Part shown: in pieces, positions 13,201-30,314 of the stretch
How positions within the stretch are numbered: the stretch's first letter is position 1
Layout: every line of letters begins with the position of its first letter
Notes under the pieces: model-generated
The model's input: only the letters and a program-made list of their open reading frames with translations
The model's database searches: none
Told to the model about the DNA's origin: nothing
Made by a program: the position numbers and the translations under genes
From: Sthenelais limicola
Lineage: Eukaryota; Annelida; Polychaeta; Phyllodocida; Sigalionidae
Assembly: GCA_942159475.1 (NCBI GenBank)
Contig: OW804099.1
Coordinates: forward strand, 10,307,954 to 10,371,953
DNA length: 64,000 bases
Direction: 5' to 3'

Positions 13201-16200
13201 GGAAGACAAGAGTTCAGGGTCGTTTAGTCCTACATAAACACATAGTTGTGGAAGTAAACGGTAGGTGGCGACTGGGGTTGCTATAGTGTGTGGCCAATGG
13301 TAACATTAATATAGAGTAAGATATCAAACTCTTAATATCATATCACACTCAATCAAATGTGTAACTCTTACTCTTAGAGAATTTATTATTATCATTATAA
13401 ACAAAGTGTTATTTGTAATGTAATGATGACAATAAAATACCACCAAGCTATGATGAGTGTAGAAACAAACAGCACAGAAATGTCAGAGCAGTGGGTGGGG
13501 GGGGGGGGGGGGAGGGGGGCGGGGGGCGGGGCCCTCTAATGGGCTTCGCACCTTTGGCACTGATGCCCAGCAGCTTTCCCCACTGTGAGAAATATATCTG
13601 GTTAGAAGACTGCCTGATTGGTGTGGTGAATAGTGCAGAGAAATGGAGAAGTGGGAGGAGTAGGAGTGGGAGGAGTAGGAGGAGGAGTGGGAGGAGTGTC
13701 TGTGCTGGGGGCGTGGCTACTTGCCTGTGAGGGCGTGTCCAACAGAGAGGGGGAGGAGTGGGAGGAGTAGGGGGAGGAGTGGGAGGAGTGTCTGTGCTGG
13801 GGGCGTGGCTACTTGCCTGTGAGGGCGTGTCCAACAGAGAGGGGGAGGAGTGGGAGGAGTAGGAGTAGGAGTGTCTGTGCTGGGGGCAGGGCTACTTGCC
13901 TGTGAGGGCGTGTCCAACAGAGAGGGGGAGGATGAGTGGGAGGAGGGGGAGGAGTAGGAGGAGCAGTAGGAGTCGGAGGAGTAAGGGGAGGAGTAGGAGG
14001 AGTAGGGGGAGGAGTGTCTGTGCTGGGGGCGTGGCTACTTGCCTGTGAGGGCGTGTCCAACTGTAGGCAACACACAAAACAAAAGCTCAGAATGAGGCTC
14101 TAGCAGTCCAGACACAAACACAAAATGTTTCCAAGAGTTTGAGAAAGTTTTATAGCAAGATGGAGAAATAAGAACATCTCCATGTGAAGGCACAACAAGT
14201 TTACTAAGACTAGGGAGTAGTGACACTCAGGCTCTCGAGATATCTTGCTGGCAGCGATAAACTACTTGCAGCTGGTCTCTAACTTTGGGAACGTCTTAAT
14301 ATACTGTTCAACTAAGACAACATTAAAACACCTTATGCATATAATTATGAAGCAAATAAGGGACTGTTCATTTTTAACCATGGAGGGGGACACCTTTCTT
14401 TGCACAGACTCTAAAAGTGTGGGGGCCATCTTTTTCTGCACAATACTTTAATAGAGGGGGGAGGGTCATACAATTTTGCATAACAATTTTTCCGAAATTC
14501 TCCACCCCCCAGTGGTTAATTATGAACTGTCCGTATGGACACATCTACACGCTATACACATTGGCTAGAATATATTGTAAACCCGACCAATAATATATAT
14601 AATACATCAATAAATATATACAAAGTATATATAACATAGATATATCTAATATGTAACTACATGTATAAACATGGTGAGTGCATTATATCTGTGCCCTGAT
14701 GCTGGACTGACATGCATTGTGCTACTTCCCCACATCAGTGCCCCCACCTAGTGGGGACCAAGTTAACTAAGATGCTATTTATAGACCGGATCAATAGCTG
14801 AGAGAGACTTGCGTGTAGTAGACAGGTAGGTTGGCCTAAAAGCTTCCCTCTCAGCTAACACTGGCCTTAAAGCAGTGCTCTCAGCTAATACTGGCCTTAA
14901 AGCTACCCTCTCAGCTAACACTGGCCTTAAAGCTACCCTCTCAGCCAACACTGGCCTTAAAGCTACCCTCTCAGCTAACACTGGCCTTAAAGCTACCCTC
15001 TCAGCTAACACTGGCCTTAAAGCAGCCCTCTCAGCTAAACACTGGCCTTAAAGCAGCACTCTCAGCTAACACTGGCCTTAAAGCAGCCCTCTCAGCTAAC
15101 ACTGGCCTTAAAGCTACACTCTCAGCTAACACTGGCCTTAAAGCAGCCCTCTCAGCTAACACTGGCCTTAAAGCCACCCTCTCAGCTAACACTGGCCTTA
15201 AAGCCACCCTCTCAGCTAATACTGGCCTTAAAGCAGCCCTCTTAGCTAACACTGGCCTTAAAGCCACCCTCTCAGCTAACACTGGCCTTAAAGCAGCCCT
15301 CTCAGCTAACACTGGCCTTAAAGCAGCCCTCTCAGCTAACACTGGCCTTAAAGCCACCCTCTCAGCTAACACTGGCCTTAAAGCTACCCTCTCAGCTAAC
15401 ACTGGCCTTAAAGCAGCACTCTCAGCTAACACTGGCCTTAAAGCAGCACTCTCAGCTAACACTGGCCTTAAAGCAGCACTCTCAGCTAACACTGGCCTTA
15501 AAGCCACCCTCTCAGCTAACACTGGCCTTAAAGCAGTGCTCTCAGCTAACACTGGCCTTAAAGCTACCCTCTCAGCTAACACTGGCCTTAAAGCAGTGCT
15601 CTCAGCTAACACTGGCCTTAAAGCTTCCCTCTCAGCTAACACTGGCCTTAAAGCAGCCCTCTCAGCTAACACTGGCCTTAAAACCACACTCTCAGCTAAC
15701 ACTGGCCTTAAAGCTTCCCTCTCAGCTAACACTGGCCTTAAAGCTGCCCTCTCAGCTAACACTGGCCTTAAAGCAGCACTCTCAGCTAACACTGGCCTTA
15801 AAGCAGCCCTCTCAGCTAAGACTGGCCTTAAAGCTGCCCTCTCAGCTAACACTGGCCTTAAAGCTTCCCTCTCAGCTAACACTGGCCTTAAAGCAGCCCT
15901 CTCAGCTAACACTGGCCTTAAAGCAGCACTCTCAGCTAACACTGGCCTTAAAGCCACCCTCTCAGCTAACACTGGCCTTAAAGCAGTGCTCTCAGCTAAC
16001 ACTGGCCTTAAAGCCACCCTCTCAGATAACACTGGCCTTAAAGCAGCCCTCTCAGCTAACACTGGCCTTAAAGCTGCCCTCTCAGCTAACACTGGCCTTA
16101 AAGCTACCCTCTCAGCTAACACTGGCCTTAAAGCTACCCTCTCAGCTAATACTGGCCTTAAAGCTGCCCTCTCAGCTAATACTGGCCTTAAAGCTACCCT

Positions 16201-19200
16201 CTCAGCTAACACTGGCCTTAAAGCTACCCTCTCAGCTAACACTGGCCTTAAAGCCACCCTCTCAGCTAACACTGGCCTTAAAGCAGCACTCTCAGCTAAA
16301 ATCTATCACAAACTGAACATTTTCTACCGCTTGCTAGTATCTTGAGACAGTTCCATTCTATTCCAACCTATCTAAAGGTCATTTGACCAACATTCTGGAG
16401 GATTTTGTCTAGTTGTTATTATTAAAGGAGCTTCTAAAACGTCCTCATTTATATTTGGAGGACCCACCTGAATCCTTTCATGTGATGACTTCACTTATTA
16501 TCGCTCACTGGCAGGTGTTTTCTCTTGGTGATTAGACTTCAAATTCTTGTTTAAACATATTCCAGCAGCAGAATATTGATTAATCCAGCCCTATATTAAA
16601 GTTATAATATGAGTGAATTAGGTAATATTTGTTTTGCTGAGAATGCAGCTTTAATAGGTGAGAATGCAGCTTTAATGAAAAGGCCCACCTCACTTACTGC
16701 CCCAATTTACTATTGATTTAAGCTGATAATTCCCCACAGAGCAGGTTGATGAAACATCATCATGTCTCAGTACCAATATAAACATGAATTGCATGGCTTC
16801 TAAAACGTCGCCATTTGTATTTTGGAGGATCCACCCAAATCCTCTCCAGTGAAGACTTCACTTATAATTGTTCACCGGTGGCTGGTTTTTGCTTGGCTAA
16901 TTCGGCTTCAAACCCATGTATAACCATATAAGAACAGTTAGAATATTGCTAAATCTAGTCTTATAATGTAAGTCATAACATGAGTAAATTTTGTAAAATT
17001 TTTCTTGTGGTAATATCTGAGACTGCCACTTTAAGACTAGCTAACGGCAGTAAGTGTAAGCTACTGACTGGGCACACAGTAGTGTGCAGTAGTAAAGTGT
17101 TACAAGGATAAACAGAGAGTGTGGCCGGCATGTCTACTGCAGACCGGGGGGTGCAGGTCTATGGGCCATGATTTGGCAGCTAGTGGCAGGTGTAGTAGTG
17201 GGGGGTAATGTACACAGTCTGCTCTCTACTGTAAGACACCTGGCACCACTGCCATATGTCCATATATATTGTTACCGTCTGCATGTTTGCACACACAATA
17301 TATAGATATGTTTATTTCTCTATGGTGTACAATAAGTGTTGAGAAAAGGGTTCAGAAAAGAGGCCTGGACACCACCATAAGGTGGGCATTCAGAGGACCA
17401 CATACACTGACAGCACCAGTGGACAGGCCTCCAGTGGACAGGCCTCCAGCTCCCAGGTTTACCCCTTGCAACATTGTTTACAATCTGCTACTCACTTCAC
17501 TGACTGACGACCACCAATTTAGGGTTAGGGTTAGGGTTAGGATGGGTTAGGATATCTCTAGCCTATGAGAGTGCATGAATGTTTTCAAAACAGCATTGCT
17601 GGACCATAAATGCAGTAGTTTTTCCAGACAAAAGGGCAGCTAATTAAGCAAGTTTCCTTCAGACGAGTTACAGGTCGCAACTTACATGGGAAAACATTGA
17701 AAACGGGGCCATAAATCCGGGTCATTCTTAGATGGGAGTTGATGCTGATGGGTTGGGTGACGTAAGGAATTTTGGAGGTGGGCTTATCCACCTCTTCACA
17801 GAGGGCGGGTCTGTCACTTCTCGTCCAGGCCCCCAAAGCACCCTCTGGATTTTAATACCAACTGATATTCATTGACAACTTTCGTCCCTATACAGACAGC
17901 TTTATCACATGAGTATCACCAGACATGGCGAAACCTGCCGGACCACGGTTGTTGACCGTTGAAAGACAAGTCGGACCGGCGAAAGTAAAGTTTCTCCGGT
18001 CCGATTGTCTGGTGAAAAATGTGTATGAAATAAAACCGGTGAAAGTTCCTTTTCGCCGGTCTGACTGTCCGGTGAAAGTTCTAAAGTTTTCGCCATGTCT
18101 GTATCACAAATCCCTGCTGGTCGCTCTTGAAGTGGTTTGCATATTACACAAACGTCACCAACTAACTTGATGGGAGACCAGTGTGCAACATAGTGAATAT
18201 GGAGATGAGAGACCTTTGGTCTCTGCCAAATTGTAACAGTGGAGACCGAAAAGATTTTACAGAGTCAAAAAAAAAAGTCTGGCTCATAGATAGGGTTCCC
18301 GTGGTCCAGAGCAGTTTGAACATTTTATCACTTGGATATTTCATTGGAGACCGTCGGGCCCTGACAATTATCAATTTCAGAGACCGACGAAAATTCAATG
18401 GAGACCTGGGCGTTGGTCTCTGGGTTATGTTGCACACCGTGATACCACCTAATGACTGCCCTATTGTGCTGCACATGGGGTGAGTGGTGAGTATTTATAG
18501 CAAATGGCACAATGGAGGGTTCAAACGGATCGAGATCCATCAGAAAAAGGGACGAACCCCAAAGGGGTGAGTTCCCATTTTTGATGGGTCGAGATCAGTT
18601 TGAACCCGAACAGAGTGTCATTTGCTATTTATTACAAACTCTATTTGGATGTTAAAAAGTAAATTTAACTTGTATAGCCTATAGTTTAGCTCAAAGAGGC
18701 TTGATTCACCGTAATTTGTAGGCCTGAGTTACGCAGTCAGGACGACATCATTTCTAACTGCTTTGTAGGTCAGCCCTATGCTGTGCCAATGAGATTGCGT
18801 CCTTGCCCGAATTGATCGCGGGTGCAGTTTGGGTCAACCAAACTGTACCCCCAAACTGCACCTTTCTAACTGCCCATGTGTGTAATAAATATATAAACTA
18901 CATGTATCAATACTGTGAAACAAAAGATGACTAAACATTTGGTGATATTGTCTTATATGGAGGATAAATAACTAGATAATATACATAACTACACTAGTTA
19001 CGGTACATGCACACATGGTATGAGTGTACATATCTACACTATACAGGAGTAGTTACAGTACATGCACATGGTATGAGTGTATATAACTACACTATACAGG
19101 AGTAGTTACAGTACATGCACATGGTATGAGTGTATATAACTACACTATACAGGAGTAGTTACAGTACATGCACATGGTATGAGTGTATATAACTACACTA

Positions 19201-22200
19201 TACAGGAGTAGTTACAGTACATGCACATGGTATGAGTGTATATAACTACACTATACAGATAGCTACAGGAGCAGTTACGGTACATGCACACATGGTATGA
19301 GTTAGATACTTGCCTGTACGGGCTGCATGCCAGGAGTATCCCAATGTTGCTGTAGTGCAACACAAGAATAGAAGAATAAGAACCAACATATTCACATAGT
19401 CACTCACTAGTCACTAGTCATTATTAATACATTACTGTATTATAAGAACAAGCCTTCATTCATTCTACATCAGTTACACATGGATCAACTTGTTTATTAG
19501 ATATAGAAATAGAGATCTAAGAGCAGACGATCTTATTATAACACTTTTACAGCCACTTATGTATATCAGAAGAATCAGTATTAATCATTCTACACCAATA
19601 GGACACCATTATAGAAGTGTAAACAACCCCTCGTCTTCTACTTATCATTCACACCATGATAAGTGTCCATTAGTATTGAGTCAATATTTGTATAACAGTT
19701 GATTATTATGTTAAGATTGATCTTACTATATCATTACCCCCACCCCCCACCCCCGTATTTATCATAAGATAGACGAGGCGAGGGCCCCCTGCTTGTACCC
19801 GCAGTAAATGTATAATATAAATATAAACATTCAATATCAGTAAGTGTTTATAATGACGTCACACAAGATGATGACGTCACACAAGATGGATGCTTAAAGC
19901 CACTTAAAGATCCTTGGAGAAAAACACAAGTGAAATACAAATTGTAAACTTGCATTCATTCAATGAATACAAGCTGGATTAAACATGGCTTACGTATAAA
20001 GGAAATACATAATGAACAAGTCTGAATGGAAGAAGCGAGTGGAAATAGCAGGCAATTTGAGAAAATAAGTCAAATAGGTCGAGGGAATCAGAAACAGTTG
20101 ATGACGTGATACGGATACAAAGATGAGATAATCACGAGTATTTCTGTCAACAAGAGCAACGACTTGTCACACTGTATTTATAGCACGGACAATAGGGGAT
20201 TAGCATAGCCACCATTGTGAATCTTGATTCGCACGGAATTATGGGACTAATGGTGCAGTATAAAATCTAGAGAAAACATGCCATGTTCAGCATGGTATAT
20301 TTATCGATGTTCTAATGTCAATATGCATGTGTTATACATGTTTCCATGACATAAGTCTTCATCTTTCCCATTGTGTATTTGTTTTTATCGATCATTTATA
20401 AAAGCTGTGATATTGGTGAAAACATTCTTGCAATTTCCGATAAAAATGTTGCCAAATATTTGTATGTCAGATTTCATCAGAATCCATCCCAGGATGTAAT
20501 ATCTGATTCATATTATAACCTATTTAACATCAAATTCCACCAATTTTCTGATTTCCCTATAGTTTGAGTGAATGTGTGGACAAAATAATACCAATATCAG
20601 TGTGTCTTAGGGATTCGGAAATATAAGGTTAACCTGTCTTATCATCCTATATTTCACGTATGGTAAAAAGAAAAATAATTAAAAAAACTACATTGAGTGA
20701 AATATGATAGTTGCAGTAAATGAGTGCTAGAGATATATCAACCCGGAGTGTCTGACTGTACACACGTGAAGAGTGGAAATGAAATCATGTGGTGGTAAAA
20801 AACTCCATTCACAGATTATCCGGAATGGGTCGAATTCATAGAAACACTGAAGGGAAATAAGAAAATATTTGAATGATAAAAGCCTATACGCGGTCAGGTG
20901 CGAGAAATATTTATAAAAAAACTTCCAGATTTAGGAAAAAAAATCTTGATATACTTGGGTTAAGAGGTCAATAAGAAGATCAAAATCGGGTCATCAATGG
21001 CCCAGAAGACATGTTATTATTATTATTATTTATTGATTTATCACACTTAGAAAATGTAAAGCCCAAATGGCAGACACAGAAAATAAAGAATTTGCACACA
21101 AAAAGTGGAAATGAATGAATGTGGAATTAAGGCGGGATGCAGTAAATAGTGAAGGAGAGAATATTGCTGCAGCTGCTATAAACTGCTGCTATACTTGCTG
21201 CTATACTTGCCTCACGCTGCATCATGTCGGGACGTGGAGGAGGAAGAGGCTGAGGCCAGCAAGGGGGCAGAAGAGCCACACAAATATTGAATTTTCAGTT
21301 TTAAAACCAACGACTCATGGTGACGTTTTATCTAATCACTTTGATGCAATAAATATTAATAAGGGTTAAGGTAGAATTTGAAATAGTAATATACCAAGAT
21401 ACATGAAACAATATTTTTAAACATTTACTAAAGGGGTTTATCTCTCCAGACATACAATGGGCCAAAAATAATATACGAGGGTAATTAGGTCAGACTGTGA
21501 TTGGTTCATGGCCCATGGGAACGCTGTACTTGAATTATTCTGATGCAGTAAATATTAAAGATGTGCCTAGAACTTTGATAACCTGGTCCATTATAATGTG
21601 ATTAAATACTCAACCATGTTGTTTATTATTTTCTGAATAAATCTACTTCGTGATAGACCAAGGCTAAGGGCTGGGTGTGAATGAGGGCAATGGACTGATG
21701 GAGTGAATGGTGCAGAGTTGAACACAATACACATCTATAAGGACCAATATATATGGGCGCCACTATATTAGCTGCTCTAATAGCTGCGTCTCATTGTCAC
21801 ACCTTGTGTACGTGTGAACCCAGCCACAAACTCGCTACAATAAATAAGGGTAGAACCAGAGGCTTGAAGTGGTCGTGTGAACAACAATTTGGTGATTAAT
21901 CCTAAATCATGGTCTTGTTGTGGATTTAATCATCACAGCCATTGATCCTCCTCTGACGTAATCTCTTGAGTAGACTCGGCGTCGGACGCTGACTACATCT
22001 CCTGCTCACTACAGGAGTGAGCTGAGATACAAGACTCATGCTGTATTCAGCAAGTATTGTATGAGATCACTGGGTCAGGGCGGATAACTTGGTGATGGAA
22101 CCAGGGCAAATATAGGCTACTGCCACAGGGCATGAGATGGTTGCCCTAACAAAGTAACATAATTATAAACATAACATTCATTTCAAATCCAAGGCTATAA

Positions 22201-22863
22201 TTGAAAAGGTTCATTAAACAGTTGTGTTACTGATTTTAAACGAATGATATAACCAAATATTAATTTCCAGTTTCATTCAATGTCTTACTTAGCCCTACTT
22301 AAGCTAATGTCAGAAATGATAATATAGCACTAACTTGTGACTAAGACTCTTTACTAAGAGGATCATAGCTCAAAAACAGTCTGAGGAATTTGGAAAGTAA
22401 TATGTGCCTGGAAAGCATTTCTTTCAGGGCTAACCGGTTGTAGATATAGTAAACTTTCAGTGACTTAATACAGCATGAATCAAACATCGTCGGAGCCGCA
22501 TTTAGTGTCAAGAACTGAATGTAGATTGTGGAAGATGAACCGGAGATGAACGGCGATAGTGGGAATGGATGAGCATGGGTAATGAACGGTAGTCGGGGAC
22601 TGATATTTCACCCCGTATATCTTGAATTGGAACCCACCCATGGGGTAGTAAAAAATGTTGAAGAATAAAAAGTATTCATACAACAAAGCAATGGGGTTTG
22701 AACTGTGATCTGGACATAGAGTGCATCGCAATGTCAAGGTTTCGCTGAAGTGGGAGGGACCGCCAAGCCATGGACATGACCGAGGAAGGCGACTGGGAGC
22801 GTCTCGTCGATTTCGCTGGATCTGTCAAAATAAAAATAAACTTACCTGCGCTGCTCGGTCCAT
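10217..22863 (-). CDS. Unrecognised P/Q/M-rich protein gene with micro-exons and GC-AG introns (tentative model)
   Basis: I do not recognise the product. Proposed exons, 5' to 3' on the minus strand: 22846-22863 (MDRAAQ, donor CAG|GTAAGT); 21211-21249 (PLPPPRPDMMQRE, donor GAG|GCAAGT); 19314-19349 (QHWDTPGMQPVQ, CAG|GCAAGT); 14043-14060 (LDTPSQ, CAG|GCAAGT); 12406-12429 (MDASNQPQ, CAG|GCAAGT); 10860-10934 (starts MAQPIGMQGHPGMG, ends CCG|GCAAGT). The terminal exon is 10217-10396: acceptor ACCCGCCTCAG, 59 residues starting ASTAQPASVQ with a hydrophobic stretch, stop at 10217. All exons are phase 0 with AG acceptors, and the sum stays open. An additional exon near 14820 is possible. Support is only splice consensus, frame and composition, with no homology. 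The first exon faces PSMA5 across a shared promoter. Five GC donors in one gene is highly unusual. Confidence 0.4.
10860..10934 (-). CDS. Best-supported exon of the unrecognised minus-strand gene (25 codons)
   Basis: The acceptor is a CTCCTCCTGTACACACCAG-type site ending at 10935 and the donor is CCG|GCAAGT at 10859. The 75-nt exon is open in phase 0 and reads MAQPIGMQGHPGMGANMAG then MQPRPP. Its GC content and Met/Gly/Pro/Gln composition differ strongly from the AT-rich surroundings, which supports real coding sequence. Low-complexity tracts like this occur in many RNA-binding, transcription and endocytic proteins, so no function follows. Confidence 0.55.
11491..11701. mobile_element. MITE, mariner-like, 211 bp
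   Basis: CTGTAAACGTATTTATTTTC with GCGCAG at the left end is matched inversely at the right end by CTGCGCGAACATTAATACG with TTTACAG. A TA dinucleotide flanks both ends (11489-11490 and 11702-11703), as expected for Tc1/mariner insertion. The interior is rich in TTTTCGCGCA in both orientations. There is no coding capacity. It lies in an intron of the minus-strand gene. Confidence 0.8.
12120..12370. repeat. CCATTCATT-type low-complexity tract with a duplicated block
   Basis: Degenerate CATTCATTTATT/CCATCCATT repeats. The segment TATGAGAGGGTAAGT occurs twice (about 12250 and 12385). The second copy runs to within a few bases of the GC donor of the exon at 12406-12429. Confidence 0.6.
12890..13165. 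repeat. GAGA purine-rich microsatellite
   Basis: About 275 bp of (GAGAGA/GACAGA/GGGAGA)n ending in (GATA)n. Open frames on both strands here are artefacts of the simple repeat. A G-run with flanking GGGGGC sits at about 13497-13530. Confidence 0.9.
13640..14062. repeat. GGAGGAGT-rich tandem repeats that copy an 18-nt exon with its GC donor
   Basis: Units of about 83-143 bp each contain, on the minus strand, TTGGACACGCCCTCACAG followed by GCAAGTAGCCACGCCC. Copies of this 18-nt exon plus donor lie at 13725-13742, 13817-13834, 13900-13917 and 14043-14060. Only the last copy, upstream in transcription, is preceded by a proper acceptor (GTGTTGCCTACAG). In the other three the AG is missing (CCCTCTCTG). 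GGAGGAGTAGG filler separates the copies. Confidence 0.8.
14838..16300. repeat. 30-bp minisatellite, about 48 copies
   Basis: Unit TCTCAGCTAACACTGGCCTT plus AAAGCAGCCC, with variation confined mostly to the last six bases. Because 30 is a multiple of three and the unit has no stop, frames are open for more than 1 kb on both strands. Those are not genes. The lower-coordinate edge (minus strand AGCTTTTAG|GCCAACC at about 14838) resembles a splice acceptor, and each unit keeps a mutated copy of it (GCTTTAAG|GCCAG). Confidence 0.95.
16420..16690. mobile_element. Dispersed MITE-like family, copy 1
   Basis: Shares TGATGACTTCACTTATTATC and GCAGAATATTGATTAATCCAG with other copies at 16790-17045, 51661-51920 and (partial) about 62440-62560, all in the same orientation. 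Here the right edge GCTGAGAATGCAGCTTTAA is repeated twice. No coding potential. Confidence 0.65.
16790..17045. mobile_element. Dispersed MITE-like family, copy 2 (diverged)
   Basis: Shares GCTTCTAAAACGTC, GACTTCACTTAT and ATGAGTAAATTTTGTAA blocks with copy 1, at visibly lower identity. It ends in GAGACTGCCACTTTAAG, equivalent to the terminal repeat of the family. The following stretch to 17500 shows no gene. Confidence 0.55.
17519..17545 (+). repeat. Short interstitial telomere-type repeat
   Basis: Three tandem TTAGGG units followed by degenerate TTAGGATGGGTTAGG. This is the animal telomere motif but far too short to indicate a chromosome end. Confidence 0.7.
17920..18101. mobile_element. 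MITE, 182 bp, with 14-bp TIRs and 6-bp TSD
   Basis: The left end CAGACATGGCGAAA is perfectly inverted at the right end as TTTCGCCATGTCTG. TATCAC flanks both sides (17914-17919 and 18102-18107). Internal CCGGTGAAAGT / TTTCGCCGGTC motifs alternate, which would let the element fold back. No coding capacity. Confidence 0.85.
18180..18440. mobile_element. Foldback element with GTGTGCAACATA ends
   Basis: GTGTGCAACATA at 18180 is inverted as TATGTTGCACAC at about 18426-18437. The interior carries repeated GGAGACC/GGTCTCTG motifs, including the hairpin AGAGACCTTTGGTCTCT. Likely a MITE; the target-site duplication was not resolved. Confidence 0.6.
18493..18643. mobile_element. Palindromic MITE
   Basis: ATTTATAGCAAATGGCAC at the left is the inverse of TGTCATTTGCTATTTAT at the right. 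Further inverse matches (GGGTTCAAACGGATCGAGAT against GGGTCGAGATCAGTTTGAACCC) run inward to a CCCC/GGGG centre, so most of the element is one imperfect hairpin. A separate 13-bp inverted pair (GGTGCAGTTTGGG) lies at about 18829-18863. Confidence 0.7.
18990..19290. repeat. 53-bp minisatellite, about 5 copies, next to an exon donor
   Basis: Unit AGTTACAGTACATGCACATG, then GTATGAGTGTATATAACTACACTATACAGGAGT. The last copy runs into GTATGAGTTAGATACTTGC, whose ACTTGC is the minus-strand GC donor of the exon at 19314-19349. The array therefore abuts a proposed splice junction. Confidence 0.85.
19853..19890. promoter_or_regulatory. Tandem CRE-like sites
   Basis: TGACGTCACACAAGATGA is repeated twice in tandem, so two perfect palindromic TGACGTCA (CREB/ATF) sites lie 18 bp apart. 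Whether they act on any gene is unknown. The rest of 19350-21210 shows no exon or element I can support. Confidence 0.35.
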
Positions 22864-23040
22864 GATTGTGATATCTTTTCTCAAGGTGGTACAATTCAAC
22901 CAAAGCGACTCGCTCTTAATTTATGGAGGTCTTCAGGAATTTTTCAGATCCACTGTCAGGAATACAATTATTGATCGAGATAATTTCTCGGCAGAACCCT
23001 TTTCTCGTAGGCACTCGTACAGGTCAACCGGACCGGGCTC

Positions 23041-23245
23041 TACTTCCGGGCCTTCCCATTGGACAATGTAAAGAAGATGTAGGCCATTTTATTAAGAAGG
23101 CGAATTTATCTTCGACAAATTCATATAAAATATATGAGATAAATTTATATTACATCAAAATTCCGAACAGAGGTATTTTATAACGAGCGTTTTGAGCTGA
23201 TGAGTTTGTATTATCATGATTCACTGCGGGACTATCACGTGGTCC
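23041..23245. promoter_or_regulatory. Shared promoter region between PSMA5 and the divergent minus-strand gene
   Basis: Contains an ETS/GABP-type ACTTCCGG (about 23042), an inverted CCAAT box ATTGG (23058-23062), a YY1-type GGCCATTTT (about 23082), an E-box CACGTG (23236-23241) and a second YY1-like CCGCCATTG (about 23245). These are typical of TATA-less housekeeping promoters. The PSMA5 non-coding first exon ends at 23285 (donor TTTGG|GTAAGA). The minus-strand gene has its ATG at 22863 with about 200 bp of upstream sequence. Divergent transcription from one region is inferred, not shown. Confidence 0.5.
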
Positions 23246-24097
23246 GCCATTGCTGCCAGAGGCCACTCGCCGGTTTCTTGTTTGGGTAAGAAATGTTATA
23301 GTTTCTCTTTCGCTGTTTGGTTGAGGCTCCTAACTAGGCTTGTGAAAAGGAGTCCATAAGTTCTTCTTTCTCAATTCCAGCTGTTTAAACTTAGAGTGTT
23401 GATTGTGATATGATAGTCACTGTCCCTGAGAAGACAGAACGCGGGCCACATTGGAACTCATGTTCTATTTACAGCCATAGTGCAAGTCATGAAAGTTGGG
23501 TGGCGCGTGTGTCAGAATATAATATTGATTGCGTGTCTCTCTTTATCTTATAAGACATCAAACTAGGTTGAAACAAAATATATTGTGGATAACGACGATC
23601 TCTAAAACTTTCTGATACGCGGCCGCTTTTCAGTTTGATAGTCTGTGACGGTACCAGATTGTCTTTGTCAGTTTGTGTACGGTACAATCTTTTGACAAAT
23701 TCTACAATTGTCAATAGTCAATACACTCTAGGGCTACACTGAGTACACTCTAGTACTAGACTAGTAGTAGCTACTGATCAACTCCAACCCACTGTAGCAT
23801 ATTGGATTGTAGAAAAATAAGTGGTGTTCAGTGAAAAGAGGCTGGAGTTTCTTAGGCCAAATATTGCCATTCACAGTGTTTTATTAATTAACTTCTTAAT
23901 TTTAATTATTAACTTCTTAACTTAACAGTTGGGACTTGGCCAGCCCTGGTAATTTTAATTTATCTGATGAAAGTAGTTTTTGACAGCTGTACACTTACAG
24001 TAGGATAATTATTAAGTGTTAGTCTAATTTTTAATAATAAATAGTATCCACTGTTTCTCAAATAAGCATGAACTTTCTTTCCAGAATTGCTTCATAG

Positions 24098-30296
<6,199 letters not shown>

Positions 30297-30314
30297 TTAG
30301 GCTTCATACTACTC

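Noticed and set aside
13531..13561. Minus-strand exon-like WGKLLGISAK with acceptor TTTCTCACAG
   Set aside because: 31 nt with a weak donor (GGTGCGAAG) and a phase that does not fit the phase-0 exons on either side.
15031..16345. Open frames of 413 codons (minus) and 269 codons (plus) with LAERVALRPV / LSANTGLKA repeats
   Set aside because: Product of a 30-bp minisatellite whose period is a multiple of three; no splice or start context.
17585..17836. Minus-strand open frame of 83 codons
   Set aside because: No recognisable motif, no splice context and ordinary base composition; may be a transposon relic but not supportable.
21224..21253. Plus-strand ATG with MSGRGGGRG, like a histone or Gly/Arg-rich start
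   Set aside because: Stops after nine codons, and is the antisense of a better-supported minus-strand exon (PLPPPRPDMMQRE) with good splice sites.
22480..23183. Several 75-116-codon frames upstream of PSMA5
   Set aside because: They run across the promoter and 5' UTR in competing frames; only the MDRAAQ|GTAAGT start has a clear splice donor.
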